The position numbers and the translations under genes are program-made. The notes below the pieces were generated by a model, which saw only the letters and a list, made by a program, of their open reading frames with translations, was not told the DNA's origin and made no database searches. Below are positions 17,363-26,301 of a stretch of DNA of 38,399 nt, piece by piece (position 1 is the first letter of the stretch; every line of letters begins with the position of its first letter). This DNA is from Candidatus Pacearchaeota archaeon (GTDB taxonomy: Archaea > Nanobdellota > Nanobdellia > Pacearchaeales > GW2011-AR1), in assembly GCA_018304175.1 (NCBI GenBank), contig JAGVWT010000003.1:100695-139093 (forward strand), written 5' to 3'.

Positions 17363-19141
17363 TTACAACACAACCTCATAATCGCCGAGTTCTTTTTTCA
17401 AAAGTTCGAAAATCTTTTGATTTACTTTCACGCCTTTTTCTGCTTTTTGCTTTTCAACAGCTTCTGAAAGTTCCTTGGCGTTTGAAGGTTCGATTTTGTC
17501 AGTTATTTTTTTTATTACATTGCCGTTTATCAAAAAAGCCTTTCCTTTTGAGACAATAAGCTCGGTGAATTTTTCTTTTCCATCACTTAAATATCTCAGG
17601 CGCATTCTTGTTTTTTCGAGAGCCATTAAATCCTTTCTCTGTGAGTATTCAATCAAATCATTAATCAGAATCGCCGCGTTTTTTCTTGCTTCGTTTATAT
17701 TGTGTGCAGTTGATTTTCCTTTTTTGAATTTCTTTTTTTCACTAACTAAATAATTCAAAAATCTCAGTGATTGATGGGGAAGTTTCCCAGTTTTTATGAG
17801 TTTTTCTTCAAATTCTCTCACTGTTTTTTGCTCTGTTCCTTTTCCAATAATTATGTGAAGTATGCTGAAGATGTCGCTGTAAACTTGTTCTATTGTTTTT
17901 TCCTGGGTGCGTTTTTCTATTTGTTCCCTTAAATCTTTAAGAATTTTTAAATATTCCTCTGAAGATTTTATCATCGAATCTATTTCTTTTCCGTGTATTT
18001 TGTATTTCAAATCGTGCTCGTAGGTCTTGAATTCTTTCACAGCTTTTTCAAGGATTGCAATGTCTGTTTTCTTTAGCATTTTTTCTTTGTCAACGAAAAT
18101 TTCTTTGAATTGTTGTGCAGTTTCTTTTGGTGTTGGGGGGGGCAATCCATACAACATTATAAGAGCCTGGCTTGGAGTTAAAACGCCGTAGTAAATATCT
18201 ATCATCGCGTCGATTAATCTTCTGTCTGCAGCTTCTTTTGTTTTCTCAGCTGTTCTCATAAACATATCAATCGCTTCAGGTGAAGGCTTTAATTTTCCCA
18301 TTTTTAAAAGAACTTTCCAAGGCATGAATGTTCCTTTGTCGTAAATTGGAACACCATCACGAATGAAAGTAAACATGATTGGATGCGCATCTTTCACACT
18401 TTCCCAGAAATCTGTCAAAAGATAAACCTGCGGTGATAATTTGCTTTTTGTTCCTGCGAGTGCAGTTGCTTCTGCAACATATTGGTAGATTATTCCCCTC
18501 AATCTTTCTTTTAATTCAAGACGCGACATTCTTTTTACGTCAGTGTCGTTGATTATTATAAAAACATCAACATCAGAAGTGCTTATGTTTTCTCCTCTGA
18601 CTAAGCTTCCTCCTAAAACATAACTCACAACATACTTCTCGAATTTTTGTAAAACCAAAGATTTGTGAATCTCGGCAACTCTTAAAGCTCCGAGAATTCC
18701 CTTGTCATGCAAAGGAAAAGCCATTGCAATTGCGTTTACTAATTCAAATTTACTGTCTAAAGCCATTTCCCAAATATCAACTGGAGTTTTCACGTGAAGC
18801 CAAGCTTTCTGTTTTATTGATTCTAAACTTTTGACTAACTCTTGTTTTATTTTTGGGATTTCCTTCAGTTTTTCTTCTGGAACAATAATGTAAACATGAA
18901 CAAGCTTTTCAGTTTCTTTCGGAGCCTCTTCCTCGTCGATAAAAGTTTTTGTTAATTGAGCTGGAAGAATTCCTATTGCTTCAATGAATGGAAATTTCTT
19001 AAGTGACTGGCTTTTGAATTTATCAAATTCTTTTTTTGTTTTCGCTACTTCCTTTTGTGCAGCGCTCAAATCTTGGACCTGGGGTTTAGCAGAATATTTG
19101 TTGCCTAGACTCATCTCTGGAATTTCATCGTTTTCAGTCAT
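17363..19141 (-). CDS. large nucleotidyltransferase-fold protein, paralog of 12684-13700
   Basis: YVLGGSLVRGENISTSDVDVFIIIND NTase motif; downstream FIRDGVPIYDKGTFMPWKVLLKMGKLKPSPEAI parallels IIRDGVPLIDFGGFFEPLKYLLFTGRIKATPEAI. Confidence 0.8.
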   Translation of the reverse strand: MTENDEIPEMSLGNKYSAKPQVQDLSAAQKEVAKTKKEFDKFKSQSLKKFPFIEAIGILPAQLTKTFIDEEEAPKETEKLVHVYIIVPEEKLKEIPKIKQELVKSLESIKQKAWLHVKTPVDIWEMALDSKFELVNAIAMAFPLHDKGILGALRVAEIHKSLVLQKFEKYVVSYVLGGSLVRGENISTSDVDVFIIINDTDVKRMSRLELKERLRGIIYQYVAEATALAGTKSKLSPQVYLLTDFWESVKDAHPIMFTFIRDGVPIYDKGTFMPWKVLLKMGKLKPSPEAIDMFMRTAEKTKEAADRRLIDAMIDIYYGVLTPSQALIMLYGLPPPTPKETAQQFKEIFVDKEKMLKKTDIAILEKAVKEFKTYEHDLKYKIHGKEIDSMIKSSEEYLKILKDLREQIEKRTQEKTIEQVYSDIFSILHIIIGKGTEQKTVREFEEKLIKTGKLPHQSLRFLNYLVSEKKKFKKGKSTAHNINEARKNAAILINDLIEYSQRKDLMALEKTRMRLRYLSDGKEKFTELIVSKGKAFLINGNVIKKITDKIEPSNAKELSEAVEKQKAEKGVKVNQKIFELLKKELGDYEVVL

Positions 19142-19219
19142 GCCAAGAAAATGAATTATTTACTTATAAAGGTTTTGAAAGGGAAAACCTTTTAATTAAA
19201 TATTATTTTAACTGAATAA

Positions 19220-19290
19220 GGTCCTTTAGTCTAATGGTAGAACACCTCGTTTACACCGAGGAAGCGGAGGTCCGATTCCTCCAAGGACCA
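19220..19290 (+). tRNA. tRNA-Val (TAC)
   Basis: GGTCCTT/AAGGACC acceptor, CCTCG-TTTACAC-CGAGG anticodon arm, GGAGG-TCCGATT-CCTCC T arm. Confidence 0.93.
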
Positions 19291-19304
19291 TTTTAAAATA
19301 GAAG

Positions 19305-20465
19305 ATGAAAAAATATGATTTTTGCGTTGTAGGTGCTACAGGAAAACAGGGCAAAATAGCAACTGTGGATTTAATTAAAAGTGGCCATACTGTTTTAATG
19401 TGTGGCAGAGACAGAAGCCAAGTCGAACAAATTTTAAATAAATACAGAAAAAAAACAAATTTTGAATTTATAGATCTAAGGGATATAAACAAATCTGTTA
19501 ATGTAATAAAAAAATCTGGAGCAAAAATTGTTGTGAATTGTGCAGAAGGAGATTGGAATTTAAACTGCTTGAAAGTATGCATCAAAGCGAAAGTTCATTC
19601 AATTGATCTTGGCTCTGATGTTCCTATGACAAGAGACCAGTTTGCCTTAGATAAAACATTAAAGAAAGAAAAACTGATTCATATAACTGGTTGTGGTTCT
19701 GTACCAGGAATTGGAAATGTCATGTTAAGACATGCTAACGAGAAATTTGATGCAATAAACACTATAGAGGTGGGATTTGCATGGGATTCAAATATAAAAA
19801 AATTTGTTGTGCCTTTCTCAATAAAAAGCGTGATGAAAGAATTTACTAGAGATGCACCTTACCTTAAAGATCATAAAATAAAAAAAATCAAGCCGATGGA
19901 TTCTCTTGTTCATTGTTATCATACTTCTGTTGGAGAACAAAATGAGTTTAAAGTTGGAAATCATGCTGAAACTTACACATTTCATAAATTCGCCGAGAAA
20001 AAGAAAATAAAAAATATCTCTTTTTATGCTGGTTTTCCAGAACATTCAATGAAAATAATTTTGGCAATAATTGAACTTGGACTGGCAAGCAAAAAACCGG
20101 TAAAATTTAAAGGTAAAGAGATAATACCAACAGATTTCTTGACAGAAGTTTTGAAGAGAATAGGAATACCAAAAGGATATACTGAAGTTGAAAATTTGTG
20201 GGTTTTTATAAAAGGTAAGTACAAAGGAAAAGCAAGAAGCATAATGATGGAGTGTATTGTTCCCCCATTGAAGGGTTGGGAGTGGACTGGCTCTGATATT
20301 GATACAGGAATGCCCGCAAGTATAATTGCGCAAATGATTTTTAATAACTTGATAAATGAACCAGGAAGTTATTCACCGGAATTTATTGTTTCGCCTAAAG
20401 AATTTTTTCAAGAACTTGCAAAAAGAAAAATGAGTGTATATGAAAACGGGAGAAAAATAAATTAA
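19305..20465 (+). CDS. saccharopine dehydrogenase-like NAD(P)-binding protein
   Basis: DFCVVGATGKQGKIATVDLIKSG Rossmann motif; VVNCAEGDWNLNCLKVCIKAKVHSIDLGSD; HITGCGSVPGIGNVM. Confidence 0.8.
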   Translation: MKKYDFCVVGATGKQGKIATVDLIKSGHTVLMCGRDRSQVEQILNKYRKKTNFEFIDLRDINKSVNVIKKSGAKIVVNCAEGDWNLNCLKVCIKAKVHSIDLGSDVPMTRDQFALDKTLKKEKLIHITGCGSVPGIGNVMLRHANEKFDAINTIEVGFAWDSNIKKFVVPFSIKSVMKEFTRDAPYLKDHKIKKIKPMDSLVHCYHTSVGEQNEFKVGNHAETYTFHKFAEKKKIKNISFYAGFPEHSMKIILAIIELGLASKKPVKFKGKEIIPTDFLTEVLKRIGIPKGYTEVENLWVFIKGKYKGKARSIMMECIVPPLKGWEWTGSDIDTGMPASIIAQMIFNNLINEPGSYSPEFIVSPKEFFQELAKRKMSVYENGRKIN

Positions 20466-20466
20466 A

Positions 20467-21426
20467 ATGAAAAACAATTGCGATTTTTTGATTATTGGTG
20501 CGGGAGGAACTGGTTTGGCGGCAGCGATGTATGCTGCGAGGCTTGGAATGAAAACGCTAGTTTTAGGGTCTACACACGGCACTGAATTGCCTGTTGGAGG
20601 CGTGATAACGACGACAAACATTGTTGAAAATTATCCTGGTTTCATAAAACTCACAGGACACGAACTTGCGAAAAAACTTGAAGACCATGCACGAAGTTAT
20701 GATTTGGTTGAAATAAAAAACGAAAAAGTTTCTGAAATTAAAAAGCAGAAAAGAGGTTTTATTGTAAAGACGAATAAAAGTGAGTATGAAACAAAAACAA
20801 TTTTATTTGCGACAGGCACTAAATGGAAAGAACTCCCGGAAAGCGTGAAAGGGAGTAAGGAATTTATGAATCGTGGTGTTCATTACTGTGCTTTGTGTGA
20901 CGGGCCTTTGTACAAAAACAAAATCGTCGCTGTTGTTGGAGGAAGTGATTCTGCGGCGAAAGATGCACTTCTATTAAGCGAACATGCAAAAAAAGTCTAC
21001 ATAATTTATCGAGGCAAGGAAATACATCCGGAGCCGATAAACTTGGAAAGAATCAAAAAAAACAAAAAAATTGAGATAATAAATGAGACAAACATAAAAG
21101 AAATTCATGGAAATGAACTTGTGAACAGAGCTATTTTAGACAAGCCTTACAAAAAAAGTGATGAACTTGTTTTAGATGGGATTTTTGTTGCAATAGGGCA
21201 TATAATTCTCTCTGACTTAGCAAAACTACTTAATGTAGAACTGAATAAAAAAGGAGAAATAAAAATAAACCATATGACATCAGAAACAAATGTTCCTGGA
21301 GTTTTTGCGGCAGGTGATGTTACAGACAAGCCATTCAAACAGTTAATAACCGGAGTCGCTGACGGTTGCACCGCTGCTTATTCTGCATACGAATACATTA
21401 ATAAAGAGGAAATTATAACGAGTTGA
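20467..21426 (+). CDS. thioredoxin-reductase-like FAD flavoprotein
   Basis: FLIIGAGGTGLAAAMYAARLGM, CALCDGP redox CxxC, GVFAAGDVTDKPFKQLITGVADGCTAA. Confidence 0.88.
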   Translation: MKNNCDFLIIGAGGTGLAAAMYAARLGMKTLVLGSTHGTELPVGGVITTTNIVENYPGFIKLTGHELAKKLEDHARSYDLVEIKNEKVSEIKKQKRGFIVKTNKSEYETKTILFATGTKWKELPESVKGSKEFMNRGVHYCALCDGPLYKNKIVAVVGGSDSAAKDALLLSEHAKKVYIIYRGKEIHPEPINLERIKKNKKIEIINETNIKEIHGNELVNRAILDKPYKKSDELVLDGIFVAIGHIILSDLAKLLNVELNKKGEIKINHMTSETNVPGVFAAGDVTDKPFKQLITGVADGCTAAYSAYEYINKEEIITS

Positions 21427-21687
21427 ATGCCAAAAATAATCTCGGCGAAAACAAAAGAAAGCATTGAAGTTAAGGAGGGGGAAAAAATCAGAGATGCTTG
21501 CGAGAAACTTGGGGTACCTTTCTGCTGCACAAACGGACTTTGTGGAACGTGCATGATTGATATAATCGAAGGGGAAAAAAACCTCTCCGAGTTGACAGAA
21601 AGCGAAATTGATATGGAAAGAGACAAGAAACACAGGCTTGGATGTCAATGTAAGATAAAAAACGGCGACGTGAAAATTAGTTTTTAA
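21427..21687 (+). CDS. plant/adrenodoxin-type 2Fe-2S ferredoxin
   Basis: CCTNGLCGTCMIDI...LGCQC cluster motif. Confidence 0.85.
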   Translation: MPKIISAKTKESIEVKEGEKIRDACEKLGVPFCCTNGLCGTCMIDIIEGEKNLSELTESEIDMERDKKHRLGCQCKIKNGDVKISF

Positions 21688-22029
21688 TTAGAGAATATAC
21701 TTAAATTGTTCTTCTTTATAAAATTCAAAAGGACTACTTTTAATAGAATAATTTTTAACAATTAATCCTTTATTATTTTCTCTTGACAGTAAAATTGCCT
21801 CTACCGGTTCATTTAAATCAGAGCCCCCGTTATGTGTTCTGTTTAAAATAATAGGGCTTAAAGTAATGTAACCTTCTCCAATTAAAAATTTCAAAGCATC
21901 TTCTAATTTACTAAAAGACTTCTCAGGACCCATCAAGGCAACTTCTCTTATTTTTCCCTGATAATTGTCGTGGTTGAAAAAATTCGCAGAGTCAATTGTT
22001 TTTCCTGAAGGGGATTCATATCTTGGCAT
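21688..22029 (-). CDS. hypothetical protein
   Basis: 113-aa intact ORF abutting the ferredoxin stop. Confidence 0.5.
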   Translation of the reverse strand: MPRYESPSGKTIDSANFFNHDNYQGKIREVALMGPEKSFSKLEDALKFLIGEGYITLSPIILNRTHNGGSDLNEPVEAILLSRENNKGLIVKNYSIKSSPFEFYKEEQFKYIL

Positions 22030-22119
22030 AAAGAAATTTATTTAGTGTAGTCTAAATAGATTATTGCCTTTTGTTGTAATAATCCCAAACCTTTTATACT
22101 GATTTTTTATGTTATTTAC

Positions 22120-23106
22120 ATGGCGTTAGATTTTGAAATTCCAGGGCTTTTGGAGGAATTGAAGAAGAGAAAACCGAAGAGAGTTTTGGTTCAGCTTGCA
22201 GAAGGGATAAAGCAAAATTCAGAAGAAATTTCTGATGCAATTGAGTCTCTTGGAATAGAAGTTATTTTTTCAGGGGAGACTTCGTGGGGAGCGTGTAGCG
22301 TGGCTGTCCATGAAGCTAAAGAATTGAATGTGGATTTGATTGTTCATTTTGGACATGCAGAATTTATGGAAGTTGATTTCCCAATTATTTATGTTGAAGT
22401 AAAAGATATTCTTAATCTTGAACCAATACTGAAGAAATCATTGAGTGAATTAAAAGAATTCAAAGTTTTGGGATTGAGTTATTCAATTCAACACAGACAC
22501 GATATTGAGAACATAAAAAAATTTTATGAGAAAAATGGAAAGGAAGTTATTTTGTCAAAAAAATCAGGGCATGCTGCCTATGAAGGGCATATTGTCGGTT
22601 GTGAATATAGTGGTTTAAAGGCAATAGAAAAAAAAGTTGATGCTTTTGTGATAATTGGAAATAATTTTCATTCAATGGGTGCAGTGTTAAGTGTTGATAA
22701 ACCGGTAATACTTCTTGATGTTTACAATAATGAAGTAAAAAATGCAGGAAAATTAAAAGAAAAAATCCTGAAACAAAGAGCAATATCTATTGAAAAATTG
22801 CGGGAAGCCAAAACTGTTGGAATTATCGTTGAAGTAAAACCTGGACAGAAATTTGGTTCTCACAAATATCTTGTCGATAAATTAATTGAAAACGGAAAAA
22901 AGCCGATTGTTATAACAATGTCAGAAATCACAGTTGACAAAATAATGAATTTTTACAACACAGACGCCTTCATTGAGTTGGCTTGTCCGAGAATCGCTAT
23001 AGATGATTTTGCAAAATATCCAAAGCCGATTTTGACTTTCAAGGAAGCACTTGTAGCTTTAAACGTTAAGAGCTGGAAAGAAATACTAAAAATTGGAATT
23101 GTCTGA
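22120..23106 (+). CDS. dph2: 2-(3-amino-3-carboxypropyl)histidine synthase (Dph2)
   Basis: PKRVLVQLAEGIKQNSEEI, GETSWGACSVAVHEAKELNVDLIVHFGHAEF. Confidence 0.9.
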   Translation: MALDFEIPGLLEELKKRKPKRVLVQLAEGIKQNSEEISDAIESLGIEVIFSGETSWGACSVAVHEAKELNVDLIVHFGHAEFMEVDFPIIYVEVKDILNLEPILKKSLSELKEFKVLGLSYSIQHRHDIENIKKFYEKNGKEVILSKKSGHAAYEGHIVGCEYSGLKAIEKKVDAFVIIGNNFHSMGAVLSVDKPVILLDVYNNEVKNAGKLKEKILKQRAISIEKLREAKTVGIIVEVKPGQKFGSHKYLVDKLIENGKKPIVITMSEITVDKIMNFYNTDAFIELACPRIAIDDFAKYPKPILTFKEALVALNVKSWKEILKIGIV

Positions 23107-23158
23107 TTAAAATTAATCAGCATAATATTTATAATATTATAATTCCTATTAAAAAAGG

Positions 23159-23617
23159 ATGAAAAAAGGGTTTGATAAACTTAGCGTTCGTAATTCAAGA
23201 AAAATATATTTGATAGTTTATCTTATGATTCTTGCTCTAGTTATTTCTATTGCGGTGGCAAAAATTTCTGGCAGGGAAATTGATGAACTTACCCTAAAGG
23301 TTGTTGGTGTATTTTTAATACTTGCTATATTCTTTACAGAAAGCCATAGATTAAACACATATTATGAAGTAAATCCTCATTCAATTATAGCTTCAAAAGG
23401 AATCTTCTCAAGAACAACTAGGAGACTTGATTTAGTCGCAATCAGCGACGCTAATTTGAGGCAGAACTTATGGGAGAGAATGCTTAATTATGGGGATGTA
23501 GGTGTAAGAACATTTTCCGATGACAGCGCTATGGTAATAAAAAAAATAAATAACCCTTCAATGTTTGTAGATTTTTTGGAAGCTAAAACACGCAGGGCGA
23601 AATCGCAGAGGAACTAA
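23159..23617 (+). CDS. membrane protein with bacterial-type PH (bPH2-like) domain
   Basis: Two TM then YEVNPHSIIASKGIFSRTTRRLDLVAISDANLRQNLWERMLNYGDVGVRTF. Confidence 0.7.
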   Translation: MKKGFDKLSVRNSRKIYLIVYLMILALVISIAVAKISGREIDELTLKVVGVFLILAIFFTESHRLNTYYEVNPHSIIASKGIFSRTTRRLDLVAISDANLRQNLWERMLNYGDVGVRTFSDDSAMVIKKINNPSMFVDFLEAKTRRAKSQRN

Positions 23618-23618
23618 A

Positions 23619-24326
23619 ATGGAAATTGAGTACATCAAGAAAGAACATGGGAGACACAGGTCAAATCATCACTGGAAATTTTTAGTGTTTGTGATTTTTT
23701 TAGGAGTTTTTTCTTTTGTGATTTACACCTCATTTTATGGTGATTTTGATTTTACTGGGAATATAATACAAGGAAGCGATTCTTCGCAAGAAGAAAAGTC
23801 AATTCAGTTTCAGGCAGATTTAACAATTCCTCAGTTGAGCATCGAAGGAAATTTTGACAGAATTGAATTAAGAGGAAATTCAGGCTCTTTTTTGCAGGTT
23901 GGCGACCAGAGATTTTATCTTGGAAATGTGACAAATAATTACATAACTCTAAATGAATATGATGGGGAAATTGCTTTTAATGAAGAAAAAATTTCTGTAA
24001 TTGAAGGGAAGGCAACCGGAGTTATAATTAATGGTATTTTGGTTACATCACAAACAAAAGAAACAACAAAAATAACATTTGAAAATTCATTGAGTTATGA
24101 TTTGCTGGAAATGGGAAATGAGGTTTCAATAAAGAAAATTTCTTATGTAACTTCTGGTTTGATAAATGTTGAAGACGGAAAAAACGCTTTTGTTGTGAAT
24201 GAAGAACAAGTTACAATAAATGATTTTAAAGGAAGCATTCAAATATCAAACAAAAAATTCAGACTCGACGGACAAATTAGCGACTTGGAAATTCTTGGAA
24301 ATAAGAATGTGAATATAAAAGTTTGA
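23619..24326 (+). CDS. membrane-anchored extracytoplasmic protein
   Basis: N-terminal TM (FLVFVIFLGVFSFVIYTSFY) and beta-rich body; 1 nt after the previous stop. Confidence 0.6.
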   Translation: MEIEYIKKEHGRHRSNHHWKFLVFVIFLGVFSFVIYTSFYGDFDFTGNIIQGSDSSQEEKSIQFQADLTIPQLSIEGNFDRIELRGNSGSFLQVGDQRFYLGNVTNNYITLNEYDGEIAFNEEKISVIEGKATGVIINGILVTSQTKETTKITFENSLSYDLLEMGNEVSIKKISYVTSGLINVEDGKNAFVVNEEQVTINDFKGSIQISNKKFRLDGQISDLEILGNKNVNIKV

Positions 24327-24333
24327 GACACTT

Positions 24334-24451
24334 ACACTAAACACTCCTCTAAAATTCACTCACTCGTAAACTCGTTCGAAATTAGTGTAGATTGTTAACA
24401 TAAACTTTTGTTCTTCATGTTAACTAATAATATTAATATCTGAACAAAAGT
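24334..24451. repeat. cluster of inverted repeats between convergent genes
   Basis: ACACTAA(24334-24340)/TTAGTGT(24382-24388); GTTAACAT(24394-24401)/ATGTTAAC(24417-24424); ACTTTTGTTC(24404-24413)/GAACAAAAGT(24442-24451). Confidence 0.65.
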
Positions 24452-24501
24452 GAAGTAATTTTTTCGGTGTAAAAACGACGGGCGAAGTGAAGTGAGCGAT
24501 T

Positions 24502-24801
24502 TCAATACTTAAATCCAAACTTTTTCAAATCAACTTTGTTCTTGTTGGTTTTAATTCCTTCTCTTTTCAAAAGTTTAATCTTGTTTTTTACTCCGGAAGC
24601 AAAACCACTGATATCTCCATCACTTTTTATTACACGGTGGCATTTGACTTTAGAAGATGAATTTTTATTCAGTGCGTTTCCAACAGCTCTTTGAGAATAT
24701 TTGTTTCCTAACATTTTTGCAATAGCATTATAAGTTGTAACTTTTCCTTTTGGAACTTTGCTAAGAATCCTGTAAACTCTTTCCTGAAATTCAGTCGGCA
24801 T
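24502..24801 (-). CDS. methylated-DNA--protein-cysteine methyltransferase family (MGMT/ATL)
   Basis: EFQERVYRILSKVPKGKVTTYNAIAKMLG, SQRAVGNALNKN, VKCHRVI with active-site Cys. Confidence 0.85.
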   Translation of the reverse strand: MPTEFQERVYRILSKVPKGKVTTYNAIAKMLGNKYSQRAVGNALNKNSSSKVKCHRVIKSDGDISGFASGVKNKIKLLKREGIKTNKNKVDLKKFGFKY

Positions 24802-24802
24802 T

Positions 24803-25075
24803 TCAGTAGTCTGGAAGTTCTTCGTTGCCTGTTTCTTTTGACACAGCGTCTTTTGGTTCTTCCTTTAAGTCTTCTTCCGTTATAGAGTTTATCATCTCTT
24901 TGAATTTCGCGAATTGAGGTGCTAAAATCCTGACTCCTTGCTTTGTGAAGCCAGTGTATCTTTCGCTTGTGACGAATTCTCTTACTGTAACTCCTTTTCT
25001 GCCTCCAAAGTCATCAACTCTTACAACAATGTCTGTCGTGTCGTTCTTGTTTATTTTTCCTATGTCTTTTTCCAT
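24803..25075 (-). CDS. PC4/p15-like ssDNA-binding transcriptional coactivator-type protein
   Basis: VRVDDFGGRKGVTVREFVTSERYTGFTKQGVRI. Confidence 0.7.
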   Translation of the reverse strand: MEKDIGKINKNDTTDIVVRVDDFGGRKGVTVREFVTSERYTGFTKQGVRILAPQFAKFKEMINSITEEDLKEEPKDAVSKETGNEELPDY

Positions 25076-25107
25076 TAAATCATAAGATTTCTAACTTTTA
25101 TAAATAT

Positions 25108-25518
25108 TTAGTTATCAGAATCAATAGTTTCAGCTGCTAGAATTGAACAGCCAGTTGTTTGACTTATCTCGTTTATCTGCATTACACCTGTAACTCTAGA
25201 ACCATCGCTAAATTCCCATGTTGGGTAGCTCTGAATTCCTGCGTTGTTGCAGACCGCGTTTTGCCCAGCTGCGTTTGGAAGCGAACATTCAACATAGTTA
25301 ACATATTTCCAGCTGTCTCCGAAAAGTTTTTTTTGCTCTTCACAATGTGGGCACCAATAAGCACCATACATTTTTGCTCCTGAATCCGTAAGGCATTGAG
25401 CGAAAGAATCATACTCTCCTGGCGTGGAATTTGCTGGAATGTAAAACCAGTAAATCAATCCTGCGACAATAACTACGAAAATAACTGCGTAAATCCTGTA
25501 TTTTGTTTTTTTACTCAT
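25108..25518 (-). CDS. membrane-anchored thioredoxin-fold protein
   Basis: N-terminal TM; KMYGAYWCPHCEEQKKLFG and SYPTWEFSDG; resembles the thioredoxin domain attached to VKOR proteins. Confidence 0.8.
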   Translation of the reverse strand: MSKKTKYRIYAVIFVVIVAGLIYWFYIPANSTPGEYDSFAQCLTDSGAKMYGAYWCPHCEEQKKLFGDSWKYVNYVECSLPNAAGQNAVCNNAGIQSYPTWEFSDGSRVTGVMQINEISQTTGCSILAAETIDSDN

Positions 25519-25580
25519 TTTAGTAAATGGAAAAATTGATTTATAAATTTGTGTGAAGTTTTGTCCTCACATATTATAAA

Positions 25581-25630
25581 ATTACGCCCCGACCAGGAAT
25601 GCTAAGAAACCAAGGTTTCTTTAGCGTAAT
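25581..25630 (-). repeat. hairpin-containing region with a 17-nt copy of the tRNA-Ser 3' end
   Basis: ATTACGC...GCGTAAT ends, inner GCTAAGAAACC-AA-GGTTTCTTTAGC; acgccccgaccaggaat (25584-25600) repeats 25678-25694. Confidence 0.7.
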
Positions 25631-25679
25631 CTTCCTTTGAATTTAAACTGATTTACGTGGTCGTGATTACCACATGAAC

Positions 25680-25759
25680 GCCCCGACCAGGAATCGAACC
25701 TGGATGCCTGTAAAGGCCAAGATTTCCAATCTTGTGCAATACCATTATGCGATCGGGGC
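25680..25759 (-). tRNA. tRNA-Ser (GGA)
   Basis: Reverse strand GCCCCGA..TCGGGGC acceptor, CAAGA-TTGGAAA-TCTTG anticodon arm, long variable arm GCCTTTACAGGC, CCAGG-TTCGATT-CCTGG. Confidence 0.92.
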
Positions 25760-25800
25760 TTATAAAGAAAAAATTTGGCGAGTTTATAAGTTTTAAGAAA

Positions 25801-26028
25801 TTATCTTTTCTGTATTTGTTTTATCAGCCAGATTATAAGCAAGGTTAATGTAACAGTGACTAGAATCCATATAAGCCACATGAATACTCCCATCCATCCA
25901 AAACCATATGTCCAGTAACTCCCCATCATCCCATAGTCCCTGTAAGGCATCATTCCACCGAAGTTCCAGAATAAGAACAGCAGTACCAAAATTAATATTG
26001 CGATAACGAAAACATTTTCATTTTTCAT
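25801..26028 (-). CDS. small aromatic/Met-rich membrane protein
   Basis: 75 aa, two TM segments around MMPYRDYGMMGSYWTYGFGWMG. Confidence 0.6.
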   Translation of the reverse strand: MKNENVFVIAILILVLLFLFWNFGGMMPYRDYGMMGSYWTYGFGWMGVFMWLIWILVTVTLTLLIIWLIKQIQKR

Positions 26029-26040
26029 TTTTTATTGAAA

Positions 26041-26177
26041 CGCCCACGCCGGGAGTCGAACCCGGGTTTCCAGCGTTCTGCGCATTTTTCTCTCCAAAAG
26101 GAGGGGTTAGTATAAGGGGAAACTTGGTTCCCCTCATGCGCGACAGGCTAGCGTCATAGCCGTTAGACCACGTAGGC
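26041..26177 (-). tRNA. tRNA-Asp (GTC) with ~65-nt intron
   Basis: Acceptor GCCTACG/CGTGGGC; anticodon stem CTAGC/GCTGG with CTGTCG+C loop; T arm CCGGG-TTCGACT-CCCGG; intron 26076-26140 with GCGCAT/ATGCGC helix. Confidence 0.85.
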
Positions 26178-26301
26178 ATTTAGTAAAAATATCAATTTTC
26201 AATATTTAAAACTTTGCTGTAAAATTGTTAACACTAAAAACATAGATTCAGATTACGTTAACAGTTTGCATAAAAATATAGGCGACTTTGGAGTGAACTT
26301 T

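Noticed and set aside
19226-19585. Minus-strand ORF over tRNA-Val and the saccharopine dehydrogenase start
   Set aside because: Overlaps a clear tRNA and antisense to a supported CDS.
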